Of a stretch of 64,000 nucleotides of DNA, positions 48,773 through 56,819 are shown one piece after another. A program made the translations under genes and the position numbers. Under the pieces are notes generated by a model that saw only the letters and a program-made list of their open reading frames with translations, did no database searches and had not been told where the DNA came from. The DNA comes from Verrucomicrobiota bacterium. GTDB lineage: Bacteria > Chlamydiota > Chlamydiia > Chlamydiales > SM23-39. The DNA is taken from the NCBI GenBank assembly GCA_018239895.1, contig JAFEGL010000068.1, positions 1 through 64,000 of the forward strand, given 5' to 3'. Each line of letters opens with the position of its first letter. Positions within the stretch are counted from its first letter, which is position 1.

Positions 48773-50320
48773 ATGAAAACTTTTTGCTTGTTGCTGTTTG
48801 CAGCGCCCCTGTTCGCTGGAGAATGGGCCGATGAGACGCTCGCCTCATTGACGCTCGAAGAGAAAGTCGGCCAATTATTCGTTGTCTCGGCCTGCCCAAC
48901 AAGAGGGGAGGATCACTGGGAAGATTGGGATCAGCTCATCGATGAGTACCACGTAGGCGGCCTCCTCATCAAGCAAGGGACAAAAGAGGCGCTCCAGGCG
49001 ATGATCGACAAGCTCCAGAAAAGATCGCCGCTCCCCCTTCTTGTGGCGGCCGACGCCGAATGGGGGCTCGGGATGACCTCGATCGGTTTCGATCCGTTCC
49101 CAAAAAACATGACCCTCGGCGCCATTGAAGATCTGGCGCTGATCCAAAAAATGGGCTACCTGGTTGGAACCCAATGCCGATCGGTCGGAGTCCACCTCAA
49201 CTTGGCGCCTGTGGTCGATGTAAATAACAACCCTGACAACCCGATCATCCATATGCGCTCGTTTGGGGAGGATCCCACCGAGGTGGCCACGAGGGGCGAA
49301 GCCTTCATGGAGGGGCTGCACGAGGCGGGAGTGATGGCCTGCGCCAAACATTTTCCGGGCCACGGCGACACGACGGTCGATTCCCACATCTCTCTCCCGA
49401 CGATTTCGGGAGATTCGTCAAGGCTAGAATTGATTGAGCTGGCCCCTTTTCAATATCTTTCCGATGCGGGGATCGATGCGGTCATGACGGGCCATCTTCT
49501 AACCCCGGCGATCGATCCGAAAATGCCCAGTTCCCTTTCTTCCCGCTGCATCGACCTTTTGCGGAACGGGATGAACTTTCAAGGGCTCATCATCACCGAC
49601 GCCCTCAACATGAAAGGGGTGGCCGACGATTTTTCTCCTGAAGAGATCGCAGTGAAGGCCCACACGGCCGGCAACGACCTCCTCCTCTACGGCTCCCACA
49701 TCGCCGAAAATGTCGATGCGATCATCCGGACCTTGCTTCCCAAAGCTTACGGAGCGATCTTAAACGAGTATAAAATGGGGCGCTTGCCGATCGGAGAACT
49801 CGACAAGACCGTTCTTAGAATTTTAGAGGCGAAAGAGAAGATCGCCCTCACGACGATCGAGTTCGATCCAGCCGAGTGCCGCGAGATGAAGAGGAAGCTT
49901 TTCCAAGCCGCTGCGACGCTTCTGGGCGACGCTGAGCTGCGAGAGCCGATCGCCTACCTTGGCTTTGGCTCTTCGGGAAGCGACCTCCTCGCCGAGCAGC
50001 TGGGCGCTGCCATCTTTGATCCTGAAGCAGTCGACAACTACAAAACAGTCGTCGTTGGGATCCACAACATCCAGCCTCGGAAAGAGCGGTACAACATATC
50101 TCCCGAAACAGAGGCGATGGTGAAAAAACTTTCCGAAAAAACCGACGTCATTGTTTGCCTTTTTGGAACTCCCTATGCCCTCCGTTATTTCGAAGGACAA
50201 AAGGCGATCCTTATCGGCTATGAAGACAATCCCGACGCAGAGAGCGCCGTCTTAGAAATTTTGAAAGGGGACCTAAAACCTCAAGGGCACTTGCCCCTTT
50301 TAAAAACGGGCAGCCTCTAG
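48773..50320 (+). CDS. Secreted family 3 glycoside hydrolase (NagZ-like beta-N-acetylhexosaminidase)
   Basis: 515 residues with N-terminal signal peptide (MKTFCLLLFAAPLFAGEW). GH3 N-domain: LEEKVGQLFVVS, NLAPVVDV, MRSFGEDP, and the NagZ signature KHFPGHGDTTVDSH with acid/base His, plus nucleophile Asp in IITDALNMKGV. A C-terminal GH3-C-like domain follows, so longer than E. coli NagZ. A NagZ with export signal would cleave GlcNAc-anhMurNAc in the periplasm, as in Bacillus-type enzymes. 24 bp after dapF; probably in the same operon. Confidence 0.88.
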   Translation: MKTFCLLLFAAPLFAGEWADETLASLTLEEKVGQLFVVSACPTRGEDHWEDWDQLIDEYHVGGLLIKQGTKEALQAMIDKLQKRSPLPLLVAADAEWGLGMTSIGFDPFPKNMTLGAIEDLALIQKMGYLVGTQCRSVGVHLNLAPVVDVNNNPDNPIIHMRSFGEDPTEVATRGEAFMEGLHEAGVMACAKHFPGHGDTTVDSHISLPTISGDSSRLELIELAPFQYLSDAGIDAVMTGHLLTPAIDPKMPSSLSSRCIDLLRNGMNFQGLIITDALNMKGVADDFSPEEIAVKAHTAGNDLLLYGSHIAENVDAIIRTLLPKAYGAILNEYKMGRLPIGELDKTVLRILEAKEKIALTTIEFDPAECREMKRKLFQAAATLLGDAELREPIAYLGFGSSGSDLLAEQLGAAIFDPEAVDNYKTVVVGIHNIQPRKERYNISPETEAMVKKLSEKTDVIVCLFGTPYALRYFEGQKAILIGYEDNPDAESAVLEILKGDLKPQGHLPLLKTGSL

Positions 50321-50331
50321 GAGACTGCCCG
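50302..50331 (-). terminator. Terminator of the Ser/Ala-rich gene
   Basis: CGGGCAG (50307-50313) and CTGCCCG (50325-50331) with TTTTT after it on the minus strand. The stem overlaps the end of the GH3 gene. Confidence 0.7.
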
Positions 50332-50388
50332 CAAAAAGTTAGCCTTGTCTTCTCATTTGATCTGAGACAGATCCAAGTCTAAACATCG

Positions 50389-51840
50389 TTACTGGCTTTT
50401 TTTTTCTGTGCTAGTACTGCCGCCAGTGGACTGCGCGCTAGGATGCGGACCGCTGGGTGGAGCTGGTTTGAACACAACTCTTCGAGTCGGGCCGCTGCTG
50501 GATGCCGTTGAGGAGCTGGCCGGCGCAGAGCTCGACGCTGACGAAGCTGTCGCTGCAGCGGAGCTACTCATCGATGGGGTGTTTTTCGATGGAGTTTGCT
50601 TTGATTTGGCGGCTGGAGCAGGAGTCGACGCTGACGCAACACTAGCCGTGGCCGAAGCCGCTGACGAAACAGAAGATGCAGATACGGAGCTGTTCATCGA
50701 CGCGGCGGTTGAGCTTCCGCTGTTTGCTACCTCCACTACATCATCTCCAACGGCAAGCTCTACCGGCGCTTCCTCATTTTCAGCCACATCCGTGCTGAAT
50801 GTTCCTGCCGCCGCATCCACATGGGTCGTAGCCGCTGCATCGCCAGAGTGATCCACGGCGGTTACAACGACACCGGAGGAATCGCTGCTGGTTGCCGTAG
50901 CCGCTGCATCGCTAGAGTCATCCGCGTTGGCTATAGTAACAGCGGAGGAGCTGCTAAAAGCTGTTGCGCCCGCACTTGTGGAAGAGGCGCTGCTGGTTGC
51001 TCCACCTACGTCTGCATCGTCGTCGGCATCAGGCATCGCCGCAGGCTTAAATCCATACTCGATCCCTGTTTCGGGATCTTTGAAGTGGATACCCAAAGTG
51101 GTTAAATAAGGAGCCAAGTCTTTCAAGTCAGAATCTTCTACGGCGACCAATGCGGACGGAACAGCACTTGGAGCGGCCGCTGGCGCAACAGTTAGGTAGG
51201 CGGGAAGCGGTGCTCCAGATTTGACAGGTTCTTTTTCCTCTTCATCTGTTTGTTTAGTCTTCCAGGCTGCATATTCAGCATCCAATTCAGGCGCTGAATC
51301 TGTTTGTTTGTTATAGAGCTTAGTAGCTGAGTATGGTAGGCCTTTTCCATTCATGACTAGCATGAAGTCGTCCAGATCTTGCCGGGCTTTTTCCATATTT
51401 GTTTTCATGGGTGTGATCAAGCTTACCTGAACTTTGTTGATGAAATTTCCGATGAGAGCATCCGTTTTTCTAACGGCCTCAACTTCTTTGATTTGGCTTT
51501 CAACGGTTTCGTTTGTATTCAATCCACCCAAAGTTTCAAAGACGTGCTCAGGGATAGACGGACGATTGCATCGATTATAAATTTCTTGCAGTTTGGCAAG
51601 AAGATTTGCAGCCAGCTGTTGCGATTTGACTAAAGTATGGTAAGTCTGTAGAGCTGTTTGCTTAAGATCTGGGGTATTTCTAGTAACCTTCTGTTCTAAA
51701 TTTACCCTAGTTGTTTTCCATGTAGATCTTTGCGCTCCCATTTCGTCTCTTTTTGCCGCCAGCGGCTTCATGAACTGGGAATAAAGGGTCAATCCCTCTT
51801 GCAAATGAGAGCTGTAAACTGATTTTGCTCCTGCTGACAT
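50389..51840 (-). CDS. Ser/Ala-rich low-complexity protein, effector candidate
   Basis: 483 residues from ATG 51840 (GAGGTGA before it); the 26 upstream in-frame residues are not needed. The first 230 are helical (coiled-coil-like, VNLEQKVTRNTPDLKQTALQ...), the rest is mostly Ser, Ala, Thr, Val with acidic spots, ending basic. Internal near-duplicate (SDAAATA / GDAAATT) with its DNA repeated at a 69-bp distance. No signal peptide. Such a structured-then-disordered layout is common among chlamydial type III effectors; secretion not shown. Confidence 0.65.
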   Translation of the reverse strand: MSAGAKSVYSSHLQEGLTLYSQFMKPLAAKRDEMGAQRSTWKTTRVNLEQKVTRNTPDLKQTALQTYHTLVKSQQLAANLLAKLQEIYNRCNRPSIPEHVFETLGGLNTNETVESQIKEVEAVRKTDALIGNFINKVQVSLITPMKTNMEKARQDLDDFMLVMNGKGLPYSATKLYNKQTDSAPELDAEYAAWKTKQTDEEEKEPVKSGAPLPAYLTVAPAAAPSAVPSALVAVEDSDLKDLAPYLTTLGIHFKDPETGIEYGFKPAAMPDADDDADVGGATSSASSTSAGATAFSSSSAVTIANADDSSDAAATATSSDSSGVVVTAVDHSGDAAATTHVDAAAGTFSTDVAENEEAPVELAVGDDVVEVANSGSSTAASMNSSVSASSVSSAASATASVASASTPAPAAKSKQTPSKNTPSMSSSAAATASSASSSAPASSSTASSSGPTRRVVFKPAPPSGPHPSAQSTGGSTSTEKKSQ

Positions 51841-52075
51841 ATTCACCTCATGGTTTGTGTGGGAGGGGGCCTTTGGCGCTCTCCCACAGTTGTTTAAGAA
51901 AGATAATGGTTTACACAATCAAGGAAATATTTTAAACGAAAATTTACATTTCATGAAAAAATTATTTTTCCTTATTTGTTGTGCGCATTTTGAATTAATC
52001 TAAATTAGTTGTTAAAAAATTAATTATTTGATTCTATTAATAATGAGATTAAAGATAACTAATCGATGGAAATCT

Positions 52076-52546
52076 ATGAAATTGCGAGCCGTGCTGTCAG
52101 CCCTGGTTTTAAGTGCCTGTTCGGGCCTTGAGCCTCAATACGATCCGAAAATTGCCGACCAGTTGATCGACTATCCGATCCAAAACGACCGGTATGCGAT
52201 CATTGTGGTGGAAGAAGGGGGGATTTCGAGCTCGCAGGCTCGAAAAATGGCGATGCAGAGGGCGGCCGAGCTGACGGTCGAGAGCGGGAACCGGTATTTC
52301 ACCATCGAGTCAGATCAAAAAATCCAGGTGGCAAAAAGCGGCAGACCTTGGCCCGATCAAGATGCGAACGGGAACACGTACCAAGAGATCATCATTCAAC
52401 AGAACTTTGGGAAAGATGGGCCTGAAAAAGATATGCCCCAAACGGGGGAGACGATGGTGCCCGCATTGCGCCTGATCATCCAGTGCTATTCTGCCAAGCC
52501 GTCTCAAAAATCCTACGATGCATGCAAGTGGACAGATTGTCCGTAA
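52076..52546 (+). CDS. Predicted lipoprotein
   Basis: 156 residues from ATG 52076 (MKLRAVLSALVLSACSG, lipobox LSAC, Cys15). The in-frame codons upstream (from 52028) are AT-rich and lack a ribosome-binding site. Mature protein has a DYPIQNDRYAIIVVEEGGISSSQARKMAMQRAAELT region typical of small alpha/beta envelope lipoproteins (CC0125-like family by pattern). Function unknown. Confidence 0.7.
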   Translation: MKLRAVLSALVLSACSGLEPQYDPKIADQLIDYPIQNDRYAIIVVEEGGISSSQARKMAMQRAAELTVESGNRYFTIESDQKIQVAKSGRPWPDQDANGNTYQEIIIQQNFGKDGPEKDMPQTGETMVPALRLIIQCYSAKPSQKSYDACKWTDCP

Positions 52547-52548
52547 TT

Positions 52549-52788
52549 TCAGGGACTCTCCATTTCATACAAAACATCTGGGCAAATATCCGCACCATTT
52601 GGCCAGAAGATGCTCAATTGACAATCGTCAACGGCCACTTTCTTGAAAAAATCCAAATCTTTCAGAGGCAGAAACACGTCTTTGGCATTTTTGATCTTCT
52701 CGGAAAGATCTACAATTTTGGTTTCTTTGTTGTCAAAGGTCAGTTTGAGTTTGTATTCGGTTATGTATTCTACCTGAATAATTCTCAT
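52549..52788 (-). CDS. DUF2442 domain protein
   Basis: 79 residues: VEYITEYKLKLTFDNKETKIVDLSEKI ... LDFFKKVAVDDCQLSIFWPNGADICPDVLYE is the whole DUF2442 domain. In many bacteria it pairs with a DUF4160 gene in toxin-antitoxin-like modules; here no partner is seen either side (dnaK and a lipoprotein). It stands convergent to the lipoprotein gene, 2 bp apart at the stop codons. Confidence 0.8.
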   Translation of the reverse strand: MRIIQVEYITEYKLKLTFDNKETKIVDLSEKIKNAKDVFLPLKDLDFFKKVAVDDCQLSIFWPNGADICPDVLYEMESP

Positions 52789-52830
52789 GTGTATTGCAGG
52801 GGCTTAGCTTTTGGGGGAAGTGAATATAGA

Positions 52831-52859
52831 AGAGCAAGCCTGCGATGCAGGCTTGCTCT
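52831..52859. terminator. Hairpin after dnaK
   Basis: Perfect 13-bp stem AGAGCAAGCCTGC / GCAGGCTTGCTCT with a 3-nt loop, 8 bp after the dnaK stop on the minus strand. T-run short (TTCTAT). Probable terminator of hrcA-grpE-dnaK. Confidence 0.7.
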
Positions 52860-52867
52860 GTGAAAGA

Positions 52868-54775
52868 TTATTCTTTGTCGACGATTTCGACTTCAGCGTC
52901 TTCGAGACCCTCTTTTTTCGGAGCGGCTTGAGGACCAGGCGCAGCACCAGCTGCAGCTTGGGGACCTTGGCCCGCTTTTGAGAGCTCTTCGCCGATCTTC
53001 TGCATGTGTTGCTGCAGTTCGGCGGTCTTCGCTTTGATTTGAGCCGTATCTTGCGTTTGGAGAGCCTGCTTGACCCCATCGATCCGGCTTTGGATGTCGG
53101 AGACGACGCCCGCAGGGAGTTTCTCTTTGTGCTCAGAGAGCGACTTCTCGGCGCGGAAGACGAAGGCGTCGGCTTCGTTTCGAACTTCGACCTCTTCCTT
53201 GCGGGCCTTGTCTTCTGCCGCATGGAGTTCAGCTTCTTTGATCTTCTTCTGGATCTCTGCGTCGGTCAGACCCGATTTCGCTTCGATCTTGATTTTCTGC
53301 TCTTTGTTGGTCTGCTTGTCTTTCGCCGAAACGTGGAGGATCCCGTCTGCGTCGATGTCGAAGGCGACTTCGATCTGCGGCATGCCGCGAGGAGCTGGGG
53401 CGATATCGGACAGGTCGAACCGGCCGATCTCTTTGTTGTCCCGGGCCATGGGGCGCTCTCCCTGGAGGACGACGATCGTCACGGCAGGTTGGTTGTCGCT
53501 GGCTGTCGAGAAGATCTGCTTCTTCTGGGTCGGGATCGTGGTGTTCCGCTCAATGAGGGGAGTCAATACGCCGCCGAGAGTCTCGATCCCGAGGGTGAGG
53601 GGAACGACATCGAGGAGGAGGACGTCTTTGACGTCGCCCGCGATGATTCCGCCCTGGATCGCAGCGCCGATAGCGACCGCTTCGTCTGGGTTGACCCCTT
53701 TATGCGGCTCGCGCTGGAAGAGATCTTTCACTTTCTGCTGCACGATCGGCATACGGGTCATCCCGCCGACGAGAATCACTTCGCCGATATCTGAAGGGGT
53801 GACGCCTGCGTCTTTCATCGCCTTTTGGCAGGGAGCAATCGTCCGCTCGACGAGGTCGTGGCAGAGGCTCTCCAGCTTGGAGCGGGAAAGAGTGAGCGAT
53901 AAGTGTTTTGGGCCGCTTGCATCCATCGTGATGAACGGCTGGTTGATTTCGGTGGTCATAACGCCCGAAAGCTCGATTTTGGCCTTTTCAGCTGCGTCGC
54001 GGAGGCGTTGCAGAGCCATTTTGTCTTTCGAGAGGTCGATCCCGTTCTCCTTTTTGAACTCATCGAGCATCCAGTTGATGATCATGTTGTCGAAATCGTC
54101 GCCGCCGAGGTGGGTATCGCCGTTGGTTGCGAGTACTTCGAAGACGCCGTCGCCGATCTCGAGGATCGAGATGTCGAACGTACCGCCGCCGAGGTCGTAT
54201 ACGGCGATTTTCTTGTCTGTCTGTTGCTTGTCGAGACCGTAGGCGAGGGCCGCTGCGGTCGGTTCAGGGATGATCCTTTTTACATCGAGACCTGCGATTC
54301 GGCCGGCGTCTTTGGTCGACTGGCGCTGCGAGTCGTTGAAGTAAGCGGGGACGGTGATGACCGCTTCGGTCACTTTCTCGCCGAGGTAGCTCTCAGCCGT
54401 CTCTTTCATCTTGATGAGGACTTGGGCTGCCGCTTCTTCAGGGGAGATCTGCTTGCCGTCGATTTCAAACGCGGCGTCGCCGTTGCTGTTTTTAACGACT
54501 TTGTAAGGGACCGTCTTGATCTCCGAGCTGGCTTCGTCGAACTTGCGGCCGATAAAGCGCTTGGTTGAATAGAGGGTTTTGTCTGGGTTCGTCACCGATT
54601 GACGTTTCGCCGGAACGCCGACGAGTCTTTCAGAGCCTTTGTAGGCGATGACGGAGGGGGTAGTACGTCCACCTTCTGCGTTCGCAATGACGACGGTCGA
54701 GCCGCCTTCCATGATCGATACGCAAGAGTTGGTCGTTCCAAGGTCGATACCGATAATTTTTCGTTTTTGTGCCAT
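52868..54775 (-). CDS. dnaK: Chaperone DnaK (Hsp70)
   Basis: 635 residues. ATPase domain with [58 protein letters not shown]; substrate-binding domain; C-terminal helical lid ending [13 protein letters not shown]. Cytosolic chaperone with GrpE and DnaJ (not in the window). 5 bp after grpE; third gene of the operon with CIRCE control. Confidence 0.99.
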   Translation of the reverse strand: MAQKRKIIGIDLGTTNSCVSIMEGGSTVVIANAEGGRTTPSVIAYKGSERLVGVPAKRQSVTNPDKTLYSTKRFIGRKFDEASSEIKTVPYKVVKNSNGDAAFEIDGKQISPEEAAAQVLIKMKETAESYLGEKVTEAVITVPAYFNDSQRQSTKDAGRIAGLDVKRIIPEPTAAALAYGLDKQQTDKKIAVYDLGGGTFDISILEIGDGVFEVLATNGDTHLGGDDFDNMIINWMLDEFKKENGIDLSKDKMALQRLRDAAEKAKIELSGVMTTEINQPFITMDASGPKHLSLTLSRSKLESLCHDLVERTIAPCQKAMKDAGVTPSDIGEVILVGGMTRMPIVQQKVKDLFQREPHKGVNPDEAVAIGAAIQGGIIAGDVKDVLLLDVVPLTLGIETLGGVLTPLIERNTTIPTQKKQIFSTASDNQPAVTIVVLQGERPMARDNKEIGRFDLSDIAPAPRGMPQIEVAFDIDADGILHVSAKDKQTNKEQKIKIEAKSGLTDAEIQKKIKEAELHAAEDKARKEEVEVRNEADAFVFRAEKSLSEHKEKLPAGVVSDIQSRIDGVKQALQTQDTAQIKAKTAELQQHMQKIGEELSKAGQGPQAAAGAAPGPQAAPKKEGLEDAEVEIVDKE

Positions 54776-54780
54776 AATTT

Positions 54781-55362
54781 TTACTCTTCTTTTTTGTTTA
54801 ATTCTTCTACGGATTCTTCAGTTTTCGGTTCCGCAGGTTCAACTTTTTTCGGGCGCTTTGCCACTTTAACCCGCGCAGGGCGGACGGTTCGGGCGGCGCT
54901 CTTGTAGCCTTTTGTGAACTCTTTCAAGATTGCTCCATCCGGATGTTCTTCTGTTTCGACGATCTCCACCGCTTCGTGGTAGTGGGGATCGAAGGTGTTC
55001 CCTTCCGAGTGGAAGGCGACGATGCCGTGGTTGTGGAGCACCTCTTTGAACTGGGCCAGAATCATCTGGAATCCCATCGCCCAGTTCTTCACCTCTCCGG
55101 TCGCTTGGTCGGTGAAGCGGAGAGCATTTTCCAAATTGTCGAGAGGGGGTAAAAATTCCCCGATGCAGCTTTCGTAGCAGTAGCGGAGCACGTCTTGCTT
55201 CTCTTTCTGCATCCGTTTGCGCATGTTCTCCTGCTCCGCGAGGGCTCGGAAATACTTTGTCTTCCAATCCTCTTCGGGAGGGGCGGCTGGCTGTTCTTGG
55301 GACTCGCTCGGAGTCTCTTCGGCCATCTTCTCTTCTACTTCTTGTTCAGGGTCGAAAGTCAT
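54781..55362 (-). CDS. grpE: Nucleotide exchange factor GrpE
   Basis: 193 residues. Acidic N-terminus, long coiled coil ([21 protein letters not shown]), and C-terminal beta domain ([38 protein letters not shown]...[16 protein letters not shown]). Releases ADP from DnaK. Overlaps hrcA by 4 bp. Confidence 0.98.
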   Translation of the reverse strand: MTFDPEQEVEEKMAEETPSESQEQPAAPPEEDWKTKYFRALAEQENMRKRMQKEKQDVLRYCYESCIGEFLPPLDNLENALRFTDQATGEVKNWAMGFQMILAQFKEVLHNHGIVAFHSEGNTFDPHYHEAVEIVETEEHPDGAILKEFTKGYKSAARTVRPARVKVAKRPKKVEPAEPKTEESVEELNKKEE

Positions 55363-56522
55363 GTTGGTTCGCTCTTTGGTTTTTTATTTTCTAAAAGGAT
55401 CGAGGGTTCATCGTTTTCGATCCCCTGTGCGCCAGTCGCCTGGCGATAGGTGATTTTATATTTGTAGACGCTTCGGGTCAGAACTTTGCTGATCTGCTCG
55501 GAGAAAAATTGGGCGAGGCCAAACAGATTCTTGTAGGGGACTCGCATCGGTCCTAAAACCGCAATCGCGCCGGCGATCGCTTGGTTGATCCGGTAGGGGA
55601 TGGCGATGACCGTGCACTCCGACCCGGGGGGGACGTAAGGGCAAAGCTCATCTCCGATCCAGGAGAGCATCTCTCCTTGCTGGCAGCAGTTCCTAAGAAG
55701 CGTTCTCATATGATTCTGATCTTCGATCAAACCCAGACTATTCGCCAAAGCGGCCGCATCGTTGAATTCGGGGTAGGCGAGCAGTTTCGAAAGGCCCGTC
55801 CTCAAAATGTCTTCGACTGGGAAGTTGACGTAGCCGACGACGTGCCGGACGATCACTTCATTGTAAATTCTCTGGGCCCATTTCGCGTCGGCCTCGTGCT
55901 TGAATAGGGGCTTTTCCCCTTTATTCATCCGCCACAAGAAATACTCTTCTGCGGCGCGCAAAACCTGAGGGTCGACGGGGCGGTCTAGATAGATCGTCTC
56001 GGTCCGGATCAGTCCGAAATCGGTGATCAGAATGGTCAAAAGCTTGGAAGAATCTAAATGGACGAGTCTTACGTCCTGGATGAAGTCTTGGTCAAACCTC
56101 GGGGCTGAGGCGAAGACGGCGCATTGGCTCGCCTCGCTCAAGGCCTCTGCGGCTTTGTGGAGGAGGGTGGCCACTTCGCGGCTTTCGCTTTTCAGCACCT
56201 CATCTAGAAGCTCTTCTTGGTCCTTTTCGATGACCCCTTGTTTTTCCTGGGCGTCGGCATATATTCTAAAGGCTTGGGCGGTGGGGATCCGGCCGCCTGA
56301 GGTGTGCTGCTGCTTCAAAAGGCCCATCGTTTCCATCTTGCTGAAGTAGTTCCGGATGGTGGCGGAGCTGAGCGACTCAAAGCCATTATCTTGAAGGGTT
56401 TGCGATCCAATCGGCTTGCCATGCTTCAAGTAGAGCTCTACCAGGCCTATCAATACAGCCTGCTCTCTATCATTTTTTGAAGGTTTCTTAACTGACAAAG
56501 ACTTTAAAGGTGCGTTCTTCAT
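55359..56522 (-). CDS. hrcA: Heat-inducible transcription repressor HrcA
   Basis: 387 residues. Winged-helix N-terminus (REQAVLIGLVELYLKHGKPIGSQTL, SSATIRNYFSKMETMGLLKQQHTSGGRIPT) and regulatory domain. Represses the operon by binding CIRCE. The C-terminal extension past the last HrcA strands (YKYKITYRQATGAQGIENDEPSILLENKK) resembles the chlamydial C-terminal tail. A CIRCE-like site lies 44-70 bp upstream. Confidence 0.96.
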   Translation of the reverse strand: MKNAPLKSLSVKKPSKNDREQAVLIGLVELYLKHGKPIGSQTLQDNGFESLSSATIRNYFSKMETMGLLKQQHTSGGRIPTAQAFRIYADAQEKQGVIEKDQEELLDEVLKSESREVATLLHKAAEALSEASQCAVFASAPRFDQDFIQDVRLVHLDSSKLLTILITDFGLIRTETIYLDRPVDPQVLRAAEEYFLWRMNKGEKPLFKHEADAKWAQRIYNEVIVRHVVGYVNFPVEDILRTGLSKLLAYPEFNDAAALANSLGLIEDQNHMRTLLRNCCQQGEMLSWIGDELCPYVPPGSECTVIAIPYRINQAIAGAIAVLGPMRVPYKNLFGLAQFFSEQISKVLTRSVYKYKITYRQATGAQGIENDEPSILLENKKPKSEPT

Positions 56523-56530
56523 ACCTTGGG

Positions 56531-56559
56531 ATTATAACAAACCAGCACTCCCGCTGCAA
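56531..56559 (-). promoter_or_regulatory. Candidate hrcA promoter
   Basis: On the minus strand TTGCAG (56559-56554), 17-bp spacer and TATAAT (56536-56531). The -10 lies only 8 bp before the ATG, which would give an almost leaderless transcript; an upstream promoter is the alternative. Confidence 0.45.
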
Positions 56560-56565
56560 CCATTT

Positions 56566-56592
56566 TTAGCAATCCATGCGCTAGATTGCTGA
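56566..56592. promoter_or_regulatory. CIRCE operator (HrcA binding site)
   Basis: TTAGCAATC, 9-nt spacer, GATTGCTGA. Compared with the consensus TTAGCACTC-N9-GAGTGCTAA it has one mismatch in the left and two in the right half, and the two halves remain complementary to each other at eight positions. Confidence 0.75.
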
Positions 56593-56788
56593 TAAGTTGG
56601 TGTAAGTTATTTTTTATTAAGTATTTATAGCTGATATAAATATTATTATATCTTTTGAAAAGCCTTAGACATGTTTGGAGTTGAGCTGTTTTTGTATACA
56701 TCTTGTTGTAAGATCCTGGAGATTAGATGGATAAGATTTCTGTGTCAGCCGTCTCCGTTTTGTCGGTGAAAAGCGGGGGTGGCGGAGC

Positions 56789-56814
56789 TTTGTGAACAGT
56801 CTGCTGTTCACAAA
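56789..56814. terminator. Hairpin after the DUF885 gene
   Basis: TTTGTGAACAG tctg CTGTTCACAAA, an 11-bp stem 6 bp past the stop of the minus-strand gene. No T-run; probable transcript 3' end. Between it and the CIRCE site (56593-56788) the DNA is AT-rich with no gene seen. Confidence 0.55.
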
Positions 56815-56819
56815 CGGGA

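Noticed and set aside
53070..54242. 390-residue plus-strand frame opposite dnaK
   Set aside because: Entirely antisense to dnaK; its composition reflects the GC-rich codon positions of dnaK.
56519..56701. 60-residue minus-strand frame over the hrcA upstream region
   Set aside because: Spans the promoter and CIRCE element; AT-rich by chance and no ribosome-binding site.
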